Assembly: GCF_014646655.1 (NCBI RefSeq)
Contig: NZ_BMNR01000001.1
Coordinates: 252,077-316,076, forward strand
DNA: 64,000 bases
Origin: Yeosuana aromativorans
GTDB lineage: Bacteria > Bacteroidota > Bacteroidia > Flavobacteriales > Flavobacteriaceae
Direction: 5' to 3'
The notes beneath the pieces are model-generated. The model was given only the letters and a program-made list of their open reading frames with translations, was not told the DNA's origin and made no database searches. Both the position numbers and the translations under genes were made by a program. Positions 8,708-18,697 of the stretch are shown in pieces. The number at the start of each line of letters is the position of its first letter. Positions within the stretch are counted from its first letter, which is position 1.

Positions 8708-9748
8708 TTACGACTTATTTGCAAGTTGTCCACAGGCCGCATCAATATCTTTTCCCCGGCTATGGCGCACATTAACCACAATCCTATTTTTTTCTAAAGT
8801 CTCAATATATTGCTCTAAAGCAGCATTGGATGCTTGTTGAAACTGCCCATCATCTATGGGATTGTATTCAATGATATTGACTTTACAGGGCACATACTTG
8901 CAAAACTTTACAAAGGCATCGATATCCTTTTGAGTATCATTAATCCCTTTCCAAACGACATATTCATAACTGATTTTCCGTTTGGTTTTGGCATACCAAT
9001 ATTCTAAAGCTTCTTTTAAATCTTCCAAAGGAAACGTTTCATTAAAGGGCATAATGGACGTTCTAACCTCATCAATAGCTGAGTGTAATGAGACGGCCAA
9101 ATTAAATTTAACGTCATCATCTGTCATTTTTTTAATCATTTTTGGCACACCAGACGTAGAGACCGTGATACGTTTTGGCGACATGCCCAATCCTTCTGGA
9201 GAGGTGATTTTGTCAATGGCCTTAATGACATTGTTGTAGTTCATAAGCGGTTCTCCCATACCCATAAATACAATATTGCTTAAGGGTCGATTGAAATACA
9301 ATTTGCTTTCTTTATCAATGGCAACTACTTGGTCATAGATTTCATCCGGATTTAAATTACGCATGCGTTTTAAACGGGCCGTAGCACAAAATTTACAGTC
9401 TAAACTGCAACCCACTTGACTGGACACACAGGCTGTTGTACGTGTTGGTGTGGGTATTAAAACCGACTCCACAATTAAACCATCATGCAATCTTACAGCA
9501 TTTTTTATCGTGCCATCATTACTGCGCTGCATGGTACTGACTTCGATATTATTGATAACAAAACGATCATCCAACATTTGCCTGGTTTCCTTTGATAAGT
9601 TGGTCATATCATCAAAGCTATAGGCTGCCTTTTGCCAAAGCCATTCATACACCTGGTTGCCACGAAAGGCCTTATCTCCTTGTTTTGCAAAGAAATCCCT
9701 TAATTGCTCTTTGGTTAAAGCACGTATGTCTTTTTTTACTGTTGCCAT
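8708..9748 (-). CDS. rlmN: Dual-specificity 23S rRNA A2503 / tRNA A37 C2-methyltransferase
   Basis: 346 residues. Radical-SAM cluster cysteines are C114, C118 and C121 (CSLDCKFC); GMGEPLMNY follows as the SAM-binding segment. The C-terminal Cys339 (AACGQLANKS) corresponds to the cysteine that carries the transient methylene intermediate, and Cys107 lies just before the cluster. It methylates A2503 in the peptidyl transferase centre. It sits between queA and the polyprenyl synthase on the same strand, but a terminator follows queA, so rlmN is probably transcribed from its own promoter. Confidence 0.96.
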   Translation of the reverse strand: MATVKKDIRALTKEQLRDFFAKQGDKAFRGNQVYEWLWQKAAYSFDDMTNLSKETRQMLDDRFVINNIEVSTMQRSNDGTIKNAVRLHDGLIVESVLIPTPTRTTACVSSQVGCSLDCKFCATARLKRMRNLNPDEIYDQVVAIDKESKLYFNRPLSNIVFMGMGEPLMNYNNVIKAIDKITSPEGLGMSPKRITVSTSGVPKMIKKMTDDDVKFNLAVSLHSAIDEVRTSIMPFNETFPLEDLKEALEYWYAKTKRKISYEYVVWKGINDTQKDIDAFVKFCKYVPCKVNIIEYNPIDDGQFQQASNAALEQYIETLEKNRIVVNVRHSRGKDIDAACGQLANKS

Positions 9749-9837
9749 ATGCTTTGCAAAAATAGTGAAAGGAATTTCGATTTACGGTTTTTGGTATGAA
9801 AGATTACTGAAAGCACTAGTCTTTAAATAATGTCCTA

Positions 9838-9869
9838 TAAAAGAAAAGCCTTGTTTTCACAAGGCTTTT
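9838..9869 (-). terminator. Rho-independent terminator after queA
   Basis: Perfect 10-bp inverted repeat, AAAAGCCTTG at 9844-9853 and CAAGGCTTTT at 9860-9869 with a 6-nt loop. On the minus strand it is followed by a T-rich run. It lies 8 nt past the queA stop. Confidence 0.85.
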
Positions 9870-9876
9870 GATAAGG

Positions 9877-10926
9877 TTATAGAATTAACATGGCATCGCC
9901 ATAACTGTAAAACTTATACTTTTCCTTGACTGCTTCGGCATAGGCCTTTTTAATAAAATCATGACCTGCAAATGCAGACACCATCATTAACAGTGTTGAT
10001 TTTGGAGTATGGAAATTGGTAATCATGCAATTGGCAATACTGAAATCATATGGTGGAAAAATAAACTTATTGGTCCAACCTTCCATTTCATTTAGCATAC
10101 CGCTTGATGACACAGCGCTCTCTATGGCACGCATGGCAGTAGTACCAACAGCACAAACGCGTTTTTTATTTTTGATACCTGTATTTACAATCTCCACAGC
10201 TTTGGAATCAATACGCAATTCCTCACTGTCCATTTTATGTTTAGACAAGTCTTCAACTTCAACTGGATTGAAAGTTCCAAGTCCTACATGAAGGGTCACC
10301 TCAGCAAAATTAACGCCTTTTATTTCCAAGCGTTTCAATAAATGTTTTGAAAAGTGCAATCCTGCAGTTGGAGCTGCCACGGCACCTTCATTTTTCGCAA
10401 AAATGGTTTGGTAGCGTTCTTCATCTTCAGGCTCTACTTTTCTTTTTATGTATTTTGGGAGCGGTGTTTCTCCTAATTCATTTAATTTCTTGCGGAACTC
10501 TTTATAAGAGCCATCAAATAAAAACCGAAGGGTACGTCCTCTAGAGGTTGTATTGTCAATAACTTCAGCCACCAAGGTGTCATCATCACCAAAATATAGC
10601 TTATTACCTATACGTATTTTACGTGCTGGATCTACCAATACATCCCAAAGGCGTTGTTCTTCATTTAGTTCTCGTAATAAAAACACTTCAATTCTAGCGC
10701 CTGTTTTTTCCTTATTTCCATATAAACGCGCCGGGAACACCTTTGTGTTATTAATAATCATGACATCATCTTCATCGAAATATTCAATAAGATCCTTAAA
10801 CAATTTGTGCTCAATGGTTTGTTCTTTTCTGTTTAAGACCATCAGGCGAGATTCATCTCTGTTTTCTGATGGGTATTCTGCTAATAGTTCGTCTGGTAAA
10901 TTGAATCCAAAATGCGATAATTTCAT
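9877..10926 (-). CDS. queA: S-adenosylmethionine:tRNA ribosyltransferase-isomerase
   Basis: 349 residues, normal length. It transfers and isomerises the ribosyl group of SAM to form epoxyqueuosine on tRNA. Recognisable segments are [20 protein letters not shown] at the N-terminus, [33 protein letters not shown]-like [11 protein letters not shown] and [17 protein letters not shown] near the C-terminus. It follows aroA by 79 nt on the same strand and ends at a strong terminator. Other queuosine genes are not in the window. Confidence 0.97.
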   Translation of the reverse strand: MKLSHFGFNLPDELLAEYPSENRDESRLMVLNRKEQTIEHKLFKDLIEYFDEDDVMIINNTKVFPARLYGNKEKTGARIEVFLLRELNEEQRLWDVLVDPARKIRIGNKLYFGDDDTLVAEVIDNTTSRGRTLRFLFDGSYKEFRKKLNELGETPLPKYIKRKVEPEDEERYQTIFAKNEGAVAAPTAGLHFSKHLLKRLEIKGVNFAEVTLHVGLGTFNPVEVEDLSKHKMDSEELRIDSKAVEIVNTGIKNKKRVCAVGTTAMRAIESAVSSSGMLNEMEGWTNKFIFPPYDFSIANCMITNFHTPKSTLLMMVSAFAGHDFIKKAYAEAVKEKYKFYSYGDAMLIL

Positions 10927-11005
10927 GTGTTGTATTTTAGTGTTTTTTTGAAAGGCTGCAAATATACAATCTGAAAGTAGGCTTTGTCAAGTATTTGGGT
11001 GATTA

Positions 11006-12229
11006 TTATTGGGTTATTTCAAAACCAATGGATATGAGGTCATCCCAGAAGGTTGGATATGACTTTGAAACCACATACGCGTGTTCAATAATGATATCAT
11101 TTTTTAAAGCCAAAGGCGCAAAGGCCATAGCCATTCTGTGATCATTATAGGTTGCAATAGGAACACTCTTTTTTATTGATTTAGATTCATGAAGATGTAA
11201 TGATTTATCAGTAATATCAATGTTTCCACCCAACTTTTCAATTTCTGTTTTTAAGGCAACCAATCTATCAGTTTCTTTGATTTTAAGTGTATGAAGCCCA
11301 GTTAAATTACAAGAAATACCTAAACCAAAACATGTTACCGCAATAGTTTGCGCAATGTCTGGAGCATTTTGCAAGTTCAAGCTCAACGGTTGCAATATTG
11401 AGGATTCTTTAATTAAAGTAACCGTGTTATTGTTGAATGTTGAAGTTACTCCAAAATGCTCATAAATATCAACCAAAACCGAATCACCTTGCAGTGAATT
11501 GTTTTTATAAGACGACAGTGCTATTTCTGTTCCAACTGGAGACAAGGCCACAATGCTATAATAATAAGATGCTGAAGACCAATCAGATTCTACCGTTAAG
11601 GTTTTATTTGATTGAATATCAGATATTGGTTTTACAGTTATTACATTATCATTAAAGGAAGATTCCACACCTATTTCATCCAATAAGCTGAGAGTCATAT
11701 TAATATATGGAACTGAGGTAATCTCGCCTTCAAGGGTTAGTTTCAATCCGTTTTCAAGTTTTGTGGCAATAAGCAGTAATGCAGAAATATATTGACTGCT
11801 CACATTAGCTTGAAGTGACACTTTATTGTTACTTAATTTTTTTCCCTTGATTTTCAATGGCGGAAATCCCTCATTTTCTAAATACTCAATATGAGCTCCT
11901 AAAGATTGCAAAGCTTCAACCAAAATTTTAATAGGGCGTTCCTTCATACGGTCAGACCCAGTGAGAATAACCTCTCTTCCCTCTTGAATGGAAAAATAGG
12001 CAGTCAAAAACCGCATGGCAGTACCGGCATGATGAATATCAATCACAACTGACTCAGTTTTTAATGCTTTGGCCATTAATTGGCTGTCATCAGAATTGGA
12101 GATATTTTCAATAGTCAGATTTGGGAACAAGGCTTGTAAAAGTAACAACCTATTAGATTCGCTTTTTGACCCAGTAATGTTAACAACTGATTGCTTTTGA
12201 ATGGTTGATTTTTGAAGTGTAAGATTCAT
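11006..12229 (-). CDS. aroA: 3-phosphoshikimate 1-carboxyvinyltransferase (EPSP synthase)
   Basis: 407 residues, slightly shorter than the 427 of enteric AroA, as is usual in Flavobacteriaceae. It joins phosphoenolpyruvate to shikimate 3-phosphate in the shikimate pathway. Motifs are GSKSESNRLLLLQALF (substrate loop), GTAMRFLTAYF, KERPIKILVEALQSLG, the catalytic-region KETDRLVALKTEIEKLGG, and NDHRMAMAFAPLAL near the C-terminus. It starts 14 nt after the terminator of the preceding DUF3857/MazG operon, so it needs its own promoter. It links functionally to the Phe/Tyr operon at 19-23 kb. Confidence 0.96.
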   Translation of the reverse strand: MNLTLQKSTIQKQSVVNITGSKSESNRLLLLQALFPNLTIENISNSDDSQLMAKALKTESVVIDIHHAGTAMRFLTAYFSIQEGREVILTGSDRMKERPIKILVEALQSLGAHIEYLENEGFPPLKIKGKKLSNNKVSLQANVSSQYISALLLIATKLENGLKLTLEGEITSVPYINMTLSLLDEIGVESSFNDNVITVKPISDIQSNKTLTVESDWSSASYYYSIVALSPVGTEIALSSYKNNSLQGDSVLVDIYEHFGVTSTFNNNTVTLIKESSILQPLSLNLQNAPDIAQTIAVTCFGLGISCNLTGLHTLKIKETDRLVALKTEIEKLGGNIDITDKSLHLHESKSIKKSVPIATYNDHRMAMAFAPLALKNDIIIEHAYVVSKSYPTFWDDLISIGFEITQ

Positions 12230-12237
12230 ATAACAAA

Positions 12238-12264
12238 TTAAAAACGCTTCTTAAAAGAAGCGTT
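12238..12264 (-). terminator. Rho-independent terminator after the DUF3857/MazG operon
   Basis: Inverted repeat AACGCTTC (12243-12250) and GAAGCGTT (12257-12264), loop of 6 nt, followed on the minus strand by TTTTAATTTG. It separates the upstream operon from aroA. Confidence 0.8.
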
Positions 12265-12280
12265 CAAAGATACTTATAAT

Positions 12281-12607
12281 TTATTTTAATTTTTTGTTAT
12301 TATGATGCCTATCATGGTCTCTTTTGCCTTTTTTGTCCATGCGCTTATCAAAAGCGTCTTGCAAATCAACCCCGGTTTGATTGGCTAAACATAACAGCAC
12401 AAACAGCACATCGGCCAGTTCTTCTCCAAGGTCTTTGTCTTTATCGCTGTCTTTTTCGCTTTGTTCGCCATAACGGCGAGCGATAATTCGTGCCACTTCA
12501 CCTACTTCTTCAGTGAGTTGCGCCATATTGGTCAGCTCATTAAAATACCGAACGCCATGTTCGTTAATCCAATTATCAACTACTTGCTGTGCGTTTTGAA
12601 TGTTCAT
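12281..12607 (-). CDS. MazG-like nucleotide pyrophosphohydrolase
   Basis: 108 residues, a single small MazG-type helical domain. The metal-binding acidic motifs are visible: LTEEVGEVARII (EExxE) and DLGEELADVLFVL (ExxD). Such enzymes hydrolyse (d)NTPs to monophosphate and pyrophosphate, often as house-cleaning enzymes. The start overlaps the preceding DUF3857 gene by 4 nt, which implies one transcript. A Lys/His/Asp-rich tail (KRDHDRHHNNKKLK) follows the domain. Substrate is not deducible. Confidence 0.88.
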   Translation of the reverse strand: MNIQNAQQVVDNWINEHGVRYFNELTNMAQLTEEVGEVARIIARRYGEQSEKDSDKDKDLGEELADVLFVLLCLANQTGVDLQDAFDKRMDKKGKRDHDRHHNNKKLK

Positions 12608-14610
12608 AATGTTTTTGTTAAAACTATTTGTTCGTTTTCCTTTTCAATTAATTGCTTGAAATACTCTTTTAAAGTTTCATAGTAAAACGGCAATATAATT
12701 GCTTGGTTTATTTTATACTCAACTGTTAATTGAATTGATGTTTTTTGCGACGCAATTATATATTTAAAGGATCCTAAGTCATCAGGCAATGCTATAATTT
12801 TTGGTTCAGGCAATGTCTCAACTTGGTATCCTTCTGGCAAATTTACTGAAACTCTGTAAACACTTGAGGACGGATAACCAAAATCAACCGGGAACTCTCT
12901 TTTTTCCAACTTGAAAGGATTGACAGTAGTTTTGAGGTGGAACAACGGTGAAAAATAGATTTTGTTACCAATAATATCGGCTTGGCTTTCTTCAAAAAGT
13001 TTGTAAGATTCCATAATTGGTTTAGACAACTCATCCGTATTCACTACTTTAAATTCTGAAACCTCTAACCCATCATATTTATTTTCAAGCTTTTCCAAAA
13101 AATCAGCTTGGTCAACATCATCATAACGCTGTCTGAACAACATAGCGTCATGATTGGTTTTTATACTTCTGAAACCACCTTCAATATCTCCATTTTCGTG
13201 TAAATCTACCATCATGGTAATTTGATCTTTAGAATCAATTTTGGGATACAGATCAATTAATTCTGAATTACCATGTTCTGTAATAATTCTGCCTTGCCAG
13301 TTCAACGCTCTAAAGGGCAAAACATTAGGCATGCTAAATTTATTTGTGGCATCTAGCAACATACCGCCTTGAGGAAACTTAACATAGGTAATTACGTAAT
13401 TGTAACCATCTCTAGTTGGAAATAATGGAATGCCATTATCTCTAGTGCTCACTAAGACAGGATAAGCATTTAAACCTGCATAGCGTAACATAGATGTTAG
13501 CATTAAGTTAATTTCGGCAACATTCCCCACATGGTCTTTAAACGCTTTTCTAACACCATCATTTGTGTATTTACCATTATAGCCATTCCATTTTACCTGA
13601 GATTTAACAAAATTAAATATTAATCCTGTACGACTCAAAGGATCAGATACCGAAGCAATGAGAGCGTCTACTTCATCGTCATAATAACCTGTTTTATCTA
13701 ACTCTCCTCCAAAATTTGGACTTTCATAAATAGTCTTGACAACATCCTCCCAAGTGGTAGAAAAATATTTTAAAGGTGCCTGAGGAAACTTAGTATAAGA
13801 CAACTCATATTTTACTGCAGAACGATAATTATCTATATTGTTTACATATGGCTCTTCTTTTAAGGCAGGAATGTTTGATAAATCATAAGATGACACATAT
13901 TTTACAAAATCTAAATCTGAAGAACTAAATGTTGTCCCACCTCCCATAGAGGTATTTCTTTCTTTATAATTAAACGTTATTTTATCATTTTTGGTTTCAT
14001 TTTTAGGAACTACACTCAAAAAGCCCTTAGTATTGGATTTAAAATTAAAATATTCTGGTGCTTCAAAATAAGCTTCTAATTTTTTAACCGGAATATCATG
14101 CTGAAAAACAAATTCATCTACATTCCAATAAAATGGCGATTCTATACTATATTTATATTCAATAACCGAACCCTCTTTAATATTGGGCATGGTAAATTTT
14201 GTTTGTTCATAATACTCATTGTACTTAGTTTTAAAAATACCATCGTTTTTTAGCTTATCTTCTTCAACCTTTCCATCAATCAAATTATAAGTATATGCCT
14301 TAAATCCCGATATTTTTTCGCTATCCCCTGCATAATCATATAACAAAATGGCTTTGGTAGCTTTATCAAAACCTTCTTGATTATAAATTTTAATTCTTTC
14401 TTGGACGTCTGTTACTAAAGAAAATCCTTCTTCTTGTCTATACACAAAATAGGTTCTTCTATTCTTATATAAATAAGTGGCGTTAGCTGATGAATCTAAG
14501 GGATTAAATTTTTCTTGTAATTCTTCTTTTGATACTTTTCCAAAACCATAATCTTGTGCAGATATGGTTAAAGAAAAACTTAAGCTTAATAAAATTGCTA
14601 AAATTCTCAT
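12604..14610 (-). CDS. DUF3857 / degenerate transglutaminase-like secreted protein
   Basis: 668 residues with a signal peptide (about 1-19, ending SAQ). A DUF3857 beta domain is followed by a transglutaminase-like core at about 325-425. The catalytic positions are lost: where the paralogue upstream has GDCK, this protein has GNVAE (Val364 at the Cys position), and Tyr405 replaces the active His; the Asp in LLDATN remains. It is therefore probably a non-enzymatic binding or structural protein in the periplasm or envelope. It follows its paralogue by 4 nt and overlaps the MazG gene by 4 nt. Confidence 0.88.
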   Translation of the reverse strand: MRILAILLSLSFSLTISAQDYGFGKVSKEELQEKFNPLDSSANATYLYKNRRTYFVYRQEEGFSLVTDVQERIKIYNQEGFDKATKAILLYDYAGDSEKISGFKAYTYNLIDGKVEEDKLKNDGIFKTKYNEYYEQTKFTMPNIKEGSVIEYKYSIESPFYWNVDEFVFQHDIPVKKLEAYFEAPEYFNFKSNTKGFLSVVPKNETKNDKITFNYKERNTSMGGGTTFSSSDLDFVKYVSSYDLSNIPALKEEPYVNNIDNYRSAVKYELSYTKFPQAPLKYFSTTWEDVVKTIYESPNFGGELDKTGYYDDEVDALIASVSDPLSRTGLIFNFVKSQVKWNGYNGKYTNDGVRKAFKDHVGNVAEINLMLTSMLRYAGLNAYPVLVSTRDNGIPLFPTRDGYNYVITYVKFPQGGMLLDATNKFSMPNVLPFRALNWQGRIITEHGNSELIDLYPKIDSKDQITMMVDLHENGDIEGGFRSIKTNHDAMLFRQRYDDVDQADFLEKLENKYDGLEVSEFKVVNTDELSKPIMESYKLFEESQADIIGNKIYFSPLFHLKTTVNPFKLEKREFPVDFGYPSSSVYRVSVNLPEGYQVETLPEPKIIALPDDLGSFKYIIASQKTSIQLTVEYKINQAIILPFYYETLKEYFKQLIEKENEQIVLTKTL

Positions 14611-14614
14611 ATGT

Positions 14615-16528
14615 TTATGTTTTAATTAATGCCACTTTAGCGTTGTCATGTTTAGACACCTCTTTATAAAAATCCCTGAAAGCTTCATAATCTTCTTTGG
14701 GAAAGTCCCCTTCATTAACCTTAAACTCTCTTTTATAAACCAATGTTTTATCATCTTTGGTAATCAATTCGGTTTTATAGCTTCCAAATTTATTTTCAAT
14801 AGCCACGCCCTTGGGCAAGAATTCAACCTTGTAATCTTGTGGCAGCCTCACTTCAACTTCATCAATATCTTTAAAGCCTCTGTTAATTTTAAGCGGTAGT
14901 TTTCTGTCTTTATAGTGATCGGGAATACTTAAATTCCTGTTTAGTGCATTGATGCTCAAAAGCATTCTGTTACCAGCTTTTTTTGTATAATTTGTTGCTT
15001 TAAAACTGATGTCTTCTATAAATTCTACAGCTGATTTATCATTGGTAATATGCAAATCAGTTATGCTCATACCATTTATGTACCGCCATCGCTTTTTATA
15101 ATAGGTATCTAAATCCCTTTCTGTTTTTCCATCCAGGAAAAACTTATTATCATACTGAATGCCCTTTGAAGTTTCACTTACTTTAACTTCAATATTACCC
15201 TCATTTGATACTGTATATCTTCCTTTTATATACTGAACATTTTCATTAGCAGTATATTTTTTGGTATGCTCAATTTTACCGCCCTCTGGTGTTACTACAA
15301 GCACGTCTCTATCATCTGTAAAATCACCTATAAACCCAAAAGGAATTTGTTGATTGGTACATTCTAGCCAAATGGTGTCTTTTTCAGTTGGAATATTGAG
15401 TATAACATGATTGCCTTGCATGGCAGTAAAATCGGTTTCTAAACTTCTTTGAGAGCTGCCAGCATAAACAACCGTATAATTTGACTTGATTCCTGCTGCT
15501 TTTAAAAGTGACAAGGTATAATTTGTCAACGCTTTACAGTCTCCATATCCTAATTTATCAACTTCAGACGCATTAAAGGGTTTCCAGCCTCCAATGCCAA
15601 CCTGCACACTGATATAACGGGTTTTATCTTGCACGTATTCGTATATTTTTTTTGCTTTTGCAATATCGTCTGTTTCATCTTTAACAAGGTTTTGAATATG
15701 AGCAATTGTACTGGCAGGCAAATCATAAGTATCTTTCAACAAATCGTTGTACATCCATTTGCCAAAATCAGCCCAATCGGTAACTTCTGTTTGAACGCCT
15801 TCTAATGTAAATTTATTTGAAGACACCAATACTCTTGGAGCGACATCAATCAATGACGGACTATATTCTTCTGGTTTTATAGCTATCAAATTTTTGGCCG
15901 TATAACCAATTTTATTGGGAAGCTCTTCTTTTGTTATAGTGGCACCATTGAGGTTTTTCTCTTTTGTCCTGATAACAATATCACTTGGAAAATTGATATT
16001 ATAATTACTGTTTTCAACACTTACAAAATAATCATCAATAGGACTAAAAGATTCAATAAATGCTGTGTTCTCAGTATTTATTTCACAATTAAACTCTATA
16101 GTGTACGGATATGAAATGGGCGTATATTCTAAATACTTGACTCTGGAATCTGAGTATAAGGTCCCTCCATCAACAGCGCTAACATCTCTAAAATCCTTTT
16201 TTCGAACTTTTTTTATTAATGCACCAAACTTATTGAAAACCAAAGCCTCCAATGCTACAATTTTCACATTGTTATCATAATGCACGTAGGCATCAACATT
16301 ATCATTACCCTCCTTATTTAGCACCGTAACAATCCTTCTTTCTTTAATTGACATATCACTTGAAGAGTTCAATGAAATATCAATATCATGTAACCTAATG
16401 ACGGTGTTGGCATTCTTTTTAAGGTCTTCAGGAATGGTTGAAGTTAAATATAAACTGTCTTGGGAAAAAACCGCTAAACTTAAGAAAAGCAGTAAAATGC
16501 TAAATGTATTTTTAATATTCATGCTCAC
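14615..16528 (-). CDS. DUF3857 / transglutaminase-like secreted protein, catalytic Cys and His present
   Basis: 637 residues with a signal peptide (about 1-23, ending FSQ; Met3 is an alternative start). DUF3857 covers about 55-220 and a transglutaminase core about 265-395. Cys331 (GYGDCKALTNY) and His374 (GNHVIL) are present; the third position appears to be Glu389 in WLECTNQ rather than Asp, which is usual for this subfamily as I recall it. Substrate and role are unknown. It is first in a three-gene operon with a degenerate paralogue and a MazG-like enzyme. Confidence 0.88.
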   Translation of the reverse strand: MSMNIKNTFSILLLFLSLAVFSQDSLYLTSTIPEDLKKNANTVIRLHDIDISLNSSSDMSIKERRIVTVLNKEGNDNVDAYVHYDNNVKIVALEALVFNKFGALIKKVRKKDFRDVSAVDGGTLYSDSRVKYLEYTPISYPYTIEFNCEINTENTAFIESFSPIDDYFVSVENSNYNINFPSDIVIRTKEKNLNGATITKEELPNKIGYTAKNLIAIKPEEYSPSLIDVAPRVLVSSNKFTLEGVQTEVTDWADFGKWMYNDLLKDTYDLPASTIAHIQNLVKDETDDIAKAKKIYEYVQDKTRYISVQVGIGGWKPFNASEVDKLGYGDCKALTNYTLSLLKAAGIKSNYTVVYAGSSQRSLETDFTAMQGNHVILNIPTEKDTIWLECTNQQIPFGFIGDFTDDRDVLVVTPEGGKIEHTKKYTANENVQYIKGRYTVSNEGNIEVKVSETSKGIQYDNKFFLDGKTERDLDTYYKKRWRYINGMSITDLHITNDKSAVEFIEDISFKATNYTKKAGNRMLLSINALNRNLSIPDHYKDRKLPLKINRGFKDIDEVEVRLPQDYKVEFLPKGVAIENKFGSYKTELITKDDKTLVYKREFKVNEGDFPKEDYEAFRDFYKEVSKHDNAKVALIKT

Positions 16529-16598
16529 TATATATGTTTAATATAAACATCTAAATTATAATTTGTGAGAGACGCAATTGACAGAATTTTAAAAACCT

Positions 16599-17117
16599 TT
16601 AGCTCGTTTTATGGCGTAATAAAAATCTTATAACAAATATAATAAAACATGGTAAAACAATAAACTTAAATTCACTAAAAATGACCTGCAAGCCCCATTC
16701 CGAAAAAAAACGCTCAAAACCCAGCGGAGATACCTTAATTACCCGTAACGGAAAGAAAAAGCGCTCATTATCAAATGGAATAAAAAACCCGACACCTCGC
16801 CCTCCTGTGGTCATAGCATCTAATATACCATGTGAAACCGTGCAAAGAAAGATAACAAAAAACCAAAGTTTTTTGCTTTTTTTACCTAATGTGAATGTTA
16901 ACAATAACGCCCACAGCAGGGCAAATAAAATAGAGTGTGTAAAGCCTCTGTGACCCAATGGATGCGAATATGGAATTCCTAATTTAAAACCTATTACATC
17001 AAAATCTGGTAGAACAGTTGAAACAATTGCTGCCAACAATAACCACTTGGTGTTCTTGTTATCAATAATTTTGGTTAGCGTATAACCAACCACACTATGT
17101 CCAAATATGGATGCCAT
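16599..17117 (-). CDS. Membrane-bound metal-dependent hydrolase (YdjM/DUF457 family)
   Basis: 172 residues with several hydrophobic helices (about 25-42, 60-78, 82-96 and 145-166). Family features are FGHSVVGYTL at the N-terminus, PDFDVIGF, GHRGFTHSILFALLW and SHGILDAMTTGG, whose His and Asp residues are the supposed metal ligands. The family is called LexA-binding inner-membrane-associated hydrolase in databases, but its reaction is not established. Its ATG overlaps the dtd stop codon (TAATG), so it is co-transcribed with dtd and probably rsgA. Confidence 0.88.
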   Translation of the reverse strand: MASIFGHSVVGYTLTKIIDNKNTKWLLLAAIVSTVLPDFDVIGFKLGIPYSHPLGHRGFTHSILFALLWALLLTFTLGKKSKKLWFFVIFLCTVSHGILDAMTTGGRGVGFFIPFDNERFFFPLRVIKVSPLGFERFFSEWGLQVIFSEFKFIVLPCFIIFVIRFLLRHKTS

Positions 17118-17569
17118 TATTCTTTGTTTTTTGAATCAATGATTATGGTCACCGGGCCATCATTAATCAATTCAACCTTCATATCAGCCCCAAACTCGCC
17201 AGTTTGCACATGTTTGCCTAAATCTATTTCTAACTGTTTTACAAATGTTTTATAAAGCGGAATGGCAATATCGGGTTTAGCGGCTTTTATGTAGCTGGGT
17301 CTGTTTCCTTTTTTTGTTAAGGCATGCAAGGTAAACTGGCTTACTACAATGGCGTCTCCTTCAATGTCTTTTAACGATTTGTTCATCACATTGTTTTCGT
17401 CATTAAAAATGCGAAGATTCACAATTTTGTTTGACAACCAATCAATATCATCTTGAAGGTCGTCTTCAACAATGCCTAGAAGGATTAAAAGGCCGTTTTG
17501 AATAGAAGCCACTTGATTAGCTTCAATAGTGACACTCGCCGAAGACACTCTTTGTATAACTACTTTCAT
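17117..17569 (-). CDS. dtd: D-aminoacyl-tRNA deacylase
   Basis: 150 residues, the full usual length. It removes D-amino acids (and misacylated glycine) from tRNA in the cytoplasm. The start MKVVIQRVSSASV is canonical; the two active-site motifs are SQFTLHA and NDGPVTI (family NxGPVT with the cross-subunit GP pair). It lies 89 nt after rsgA and overlaps the next gene by 1 nt. Confidence 0.97.
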   Translation of the reverse strand: MKVVIQRVSSASVTIEANQVASIQNGLLILLGIVEDDLQDDIDWLSNKIVNLRIFNDENNVMNKSLKDIEGDAIVVSQFTLHALTKKGNRPSYIKAAKPDIAIPLYKTFVKQLEIDLGKHVQTGEFGADMKVELINDGPVTIIIDSKNKE

Positions 17570-17658
17570 CAGTTAACACGTATTTGTTATAGCGGTCTGA
17601 TGTAACATCCAAATTGTCATTGTGTTATATGTGACTATTTTATTCATTGATGTTTCAT

Positions 17659-18609
17659 CTATTCTTTTTCCCAGTTATCAGTTCTGTAATGCTCATCCTC
17701 TCCTTCCAGAATTTGTAAATAACTGCGATATCGTGAAAAGGCTATTTCATCATTATCCAAAGCCTTTTTTACGGCACAATGTGGCTCTTGAACATGCAGA
17801 CAGTTGTTAAATTTACAATCTTGTTTTAGTTTAAAAAATTCAGGAAAATAATCGCCCACTTCTTCCTTGTCCATATCAACCACTCCAAACCCCTTTATTC
17901 CGGGCGTATCAATAATTTTAGCCCCAAAGCTCAAATCAAACATTTCAGCAAATGTTGTGGTATGTTGCCCCTGCATATGCAAGGTTGAAATCTCCTTGGT
18001 TTTGATATTCAGGCCAGGCTCAATGGCATTAATTAAAGTAGATTTTCCAACGCCTGAATGCCCAGAAAACATATTGACCTTATCATGCATTAAGGACTTT
18101 ACTTTATCAATATTCTTTCCCGTTTTTGCTGATACAGCAATACACTCATAACCTATCTTTCTGTATACATGGGCTAAATATTTTACTTCAGAAAGTATCT
18201 CCTCATCATAGGTATCAATTTTATTAAAAAGCAAAATGGTTTTTATGGAATACGCGTTGGTTGTTACCAAAAACCGATCAATAAAACTGGTCAACGTAGG
18301 TGGGTTATTGATGGTAATCATTAAAAATACCTGATCAATATTGGCAGCAATGATATGGGTTTGTTTAGAAAGATTAACCGATTTTCGTACAATATAATTG
18401 GTTCTTTCATGGATGTTATGAATAATTCCGGAGACTTGATTGTTATCAGTTTCCAATTCAAAATCAACATAATCACCTACTGCTATGGGGTTTGTACTTT
18501 TGATGTCCTTAATACGGAACTTACCTTTTATACGGCATTCATACGTTTCACCCAAATCGGTTTTAACGGTGTACCAACTTCCAGTAGATTTATAAACCAA
18601 TCCTGTCAT
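17659..18609 (-). CDS. rsgA: Ribosome small-subunit biogenesis GTPase RsgA
   Basis: 316 residues with the circularly permuted GTPase order: N-terminal OB fold (about 1-75), G4 NKID at 129-132, SAK G5 at 160-162, Walker A GHSGVGKST at 183-191, DTPG G3 at 234-237, then a zinc-binding site C265, C270, H272, C278 and a helical tail. It checks 30S maturation in the cytoplasm. It is divergent from the small secreted protein gene to its right. Head of the rsgA-dtd-hydrolase group. Confidence 0.97.
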   Translation of the reverse strand: MTGLVYKSTGSWYTVKTDLGETYECRIKGKFRIKDIKSTNPIAVGDYVDFELETDNNQVSGIIHNIHERTNYIVRKSVNLSKQTHIIAANIDQVFLMITINNPPTLTSFIDRFLVTTNAYSIKTILLFNKIDTYDEEILSEVKYLAHVYRKIGYECIAVSAKTGKNIDKVKSLMHDKVNMFSGHSGVGKSTLINAIEPGLNIKTKEISTLHMQGQHTTTFAEMFDLSFGAKIIDTPGIKGFGVVDMDKEEVGDYFPEFFKLKQDCKFNNCLHVQEPHCAVKKALDNDEIAFSRYRSYLQILEGEDEHYRTDNWEKE

Positions 18610-18697
18610 TCAATGATTAATTTGTTTTTTACAAATTAACAACTTTTCAAATTAACAAAAAGTGTATATTGTGGACTTAATCTAAAAACTCAACAAC

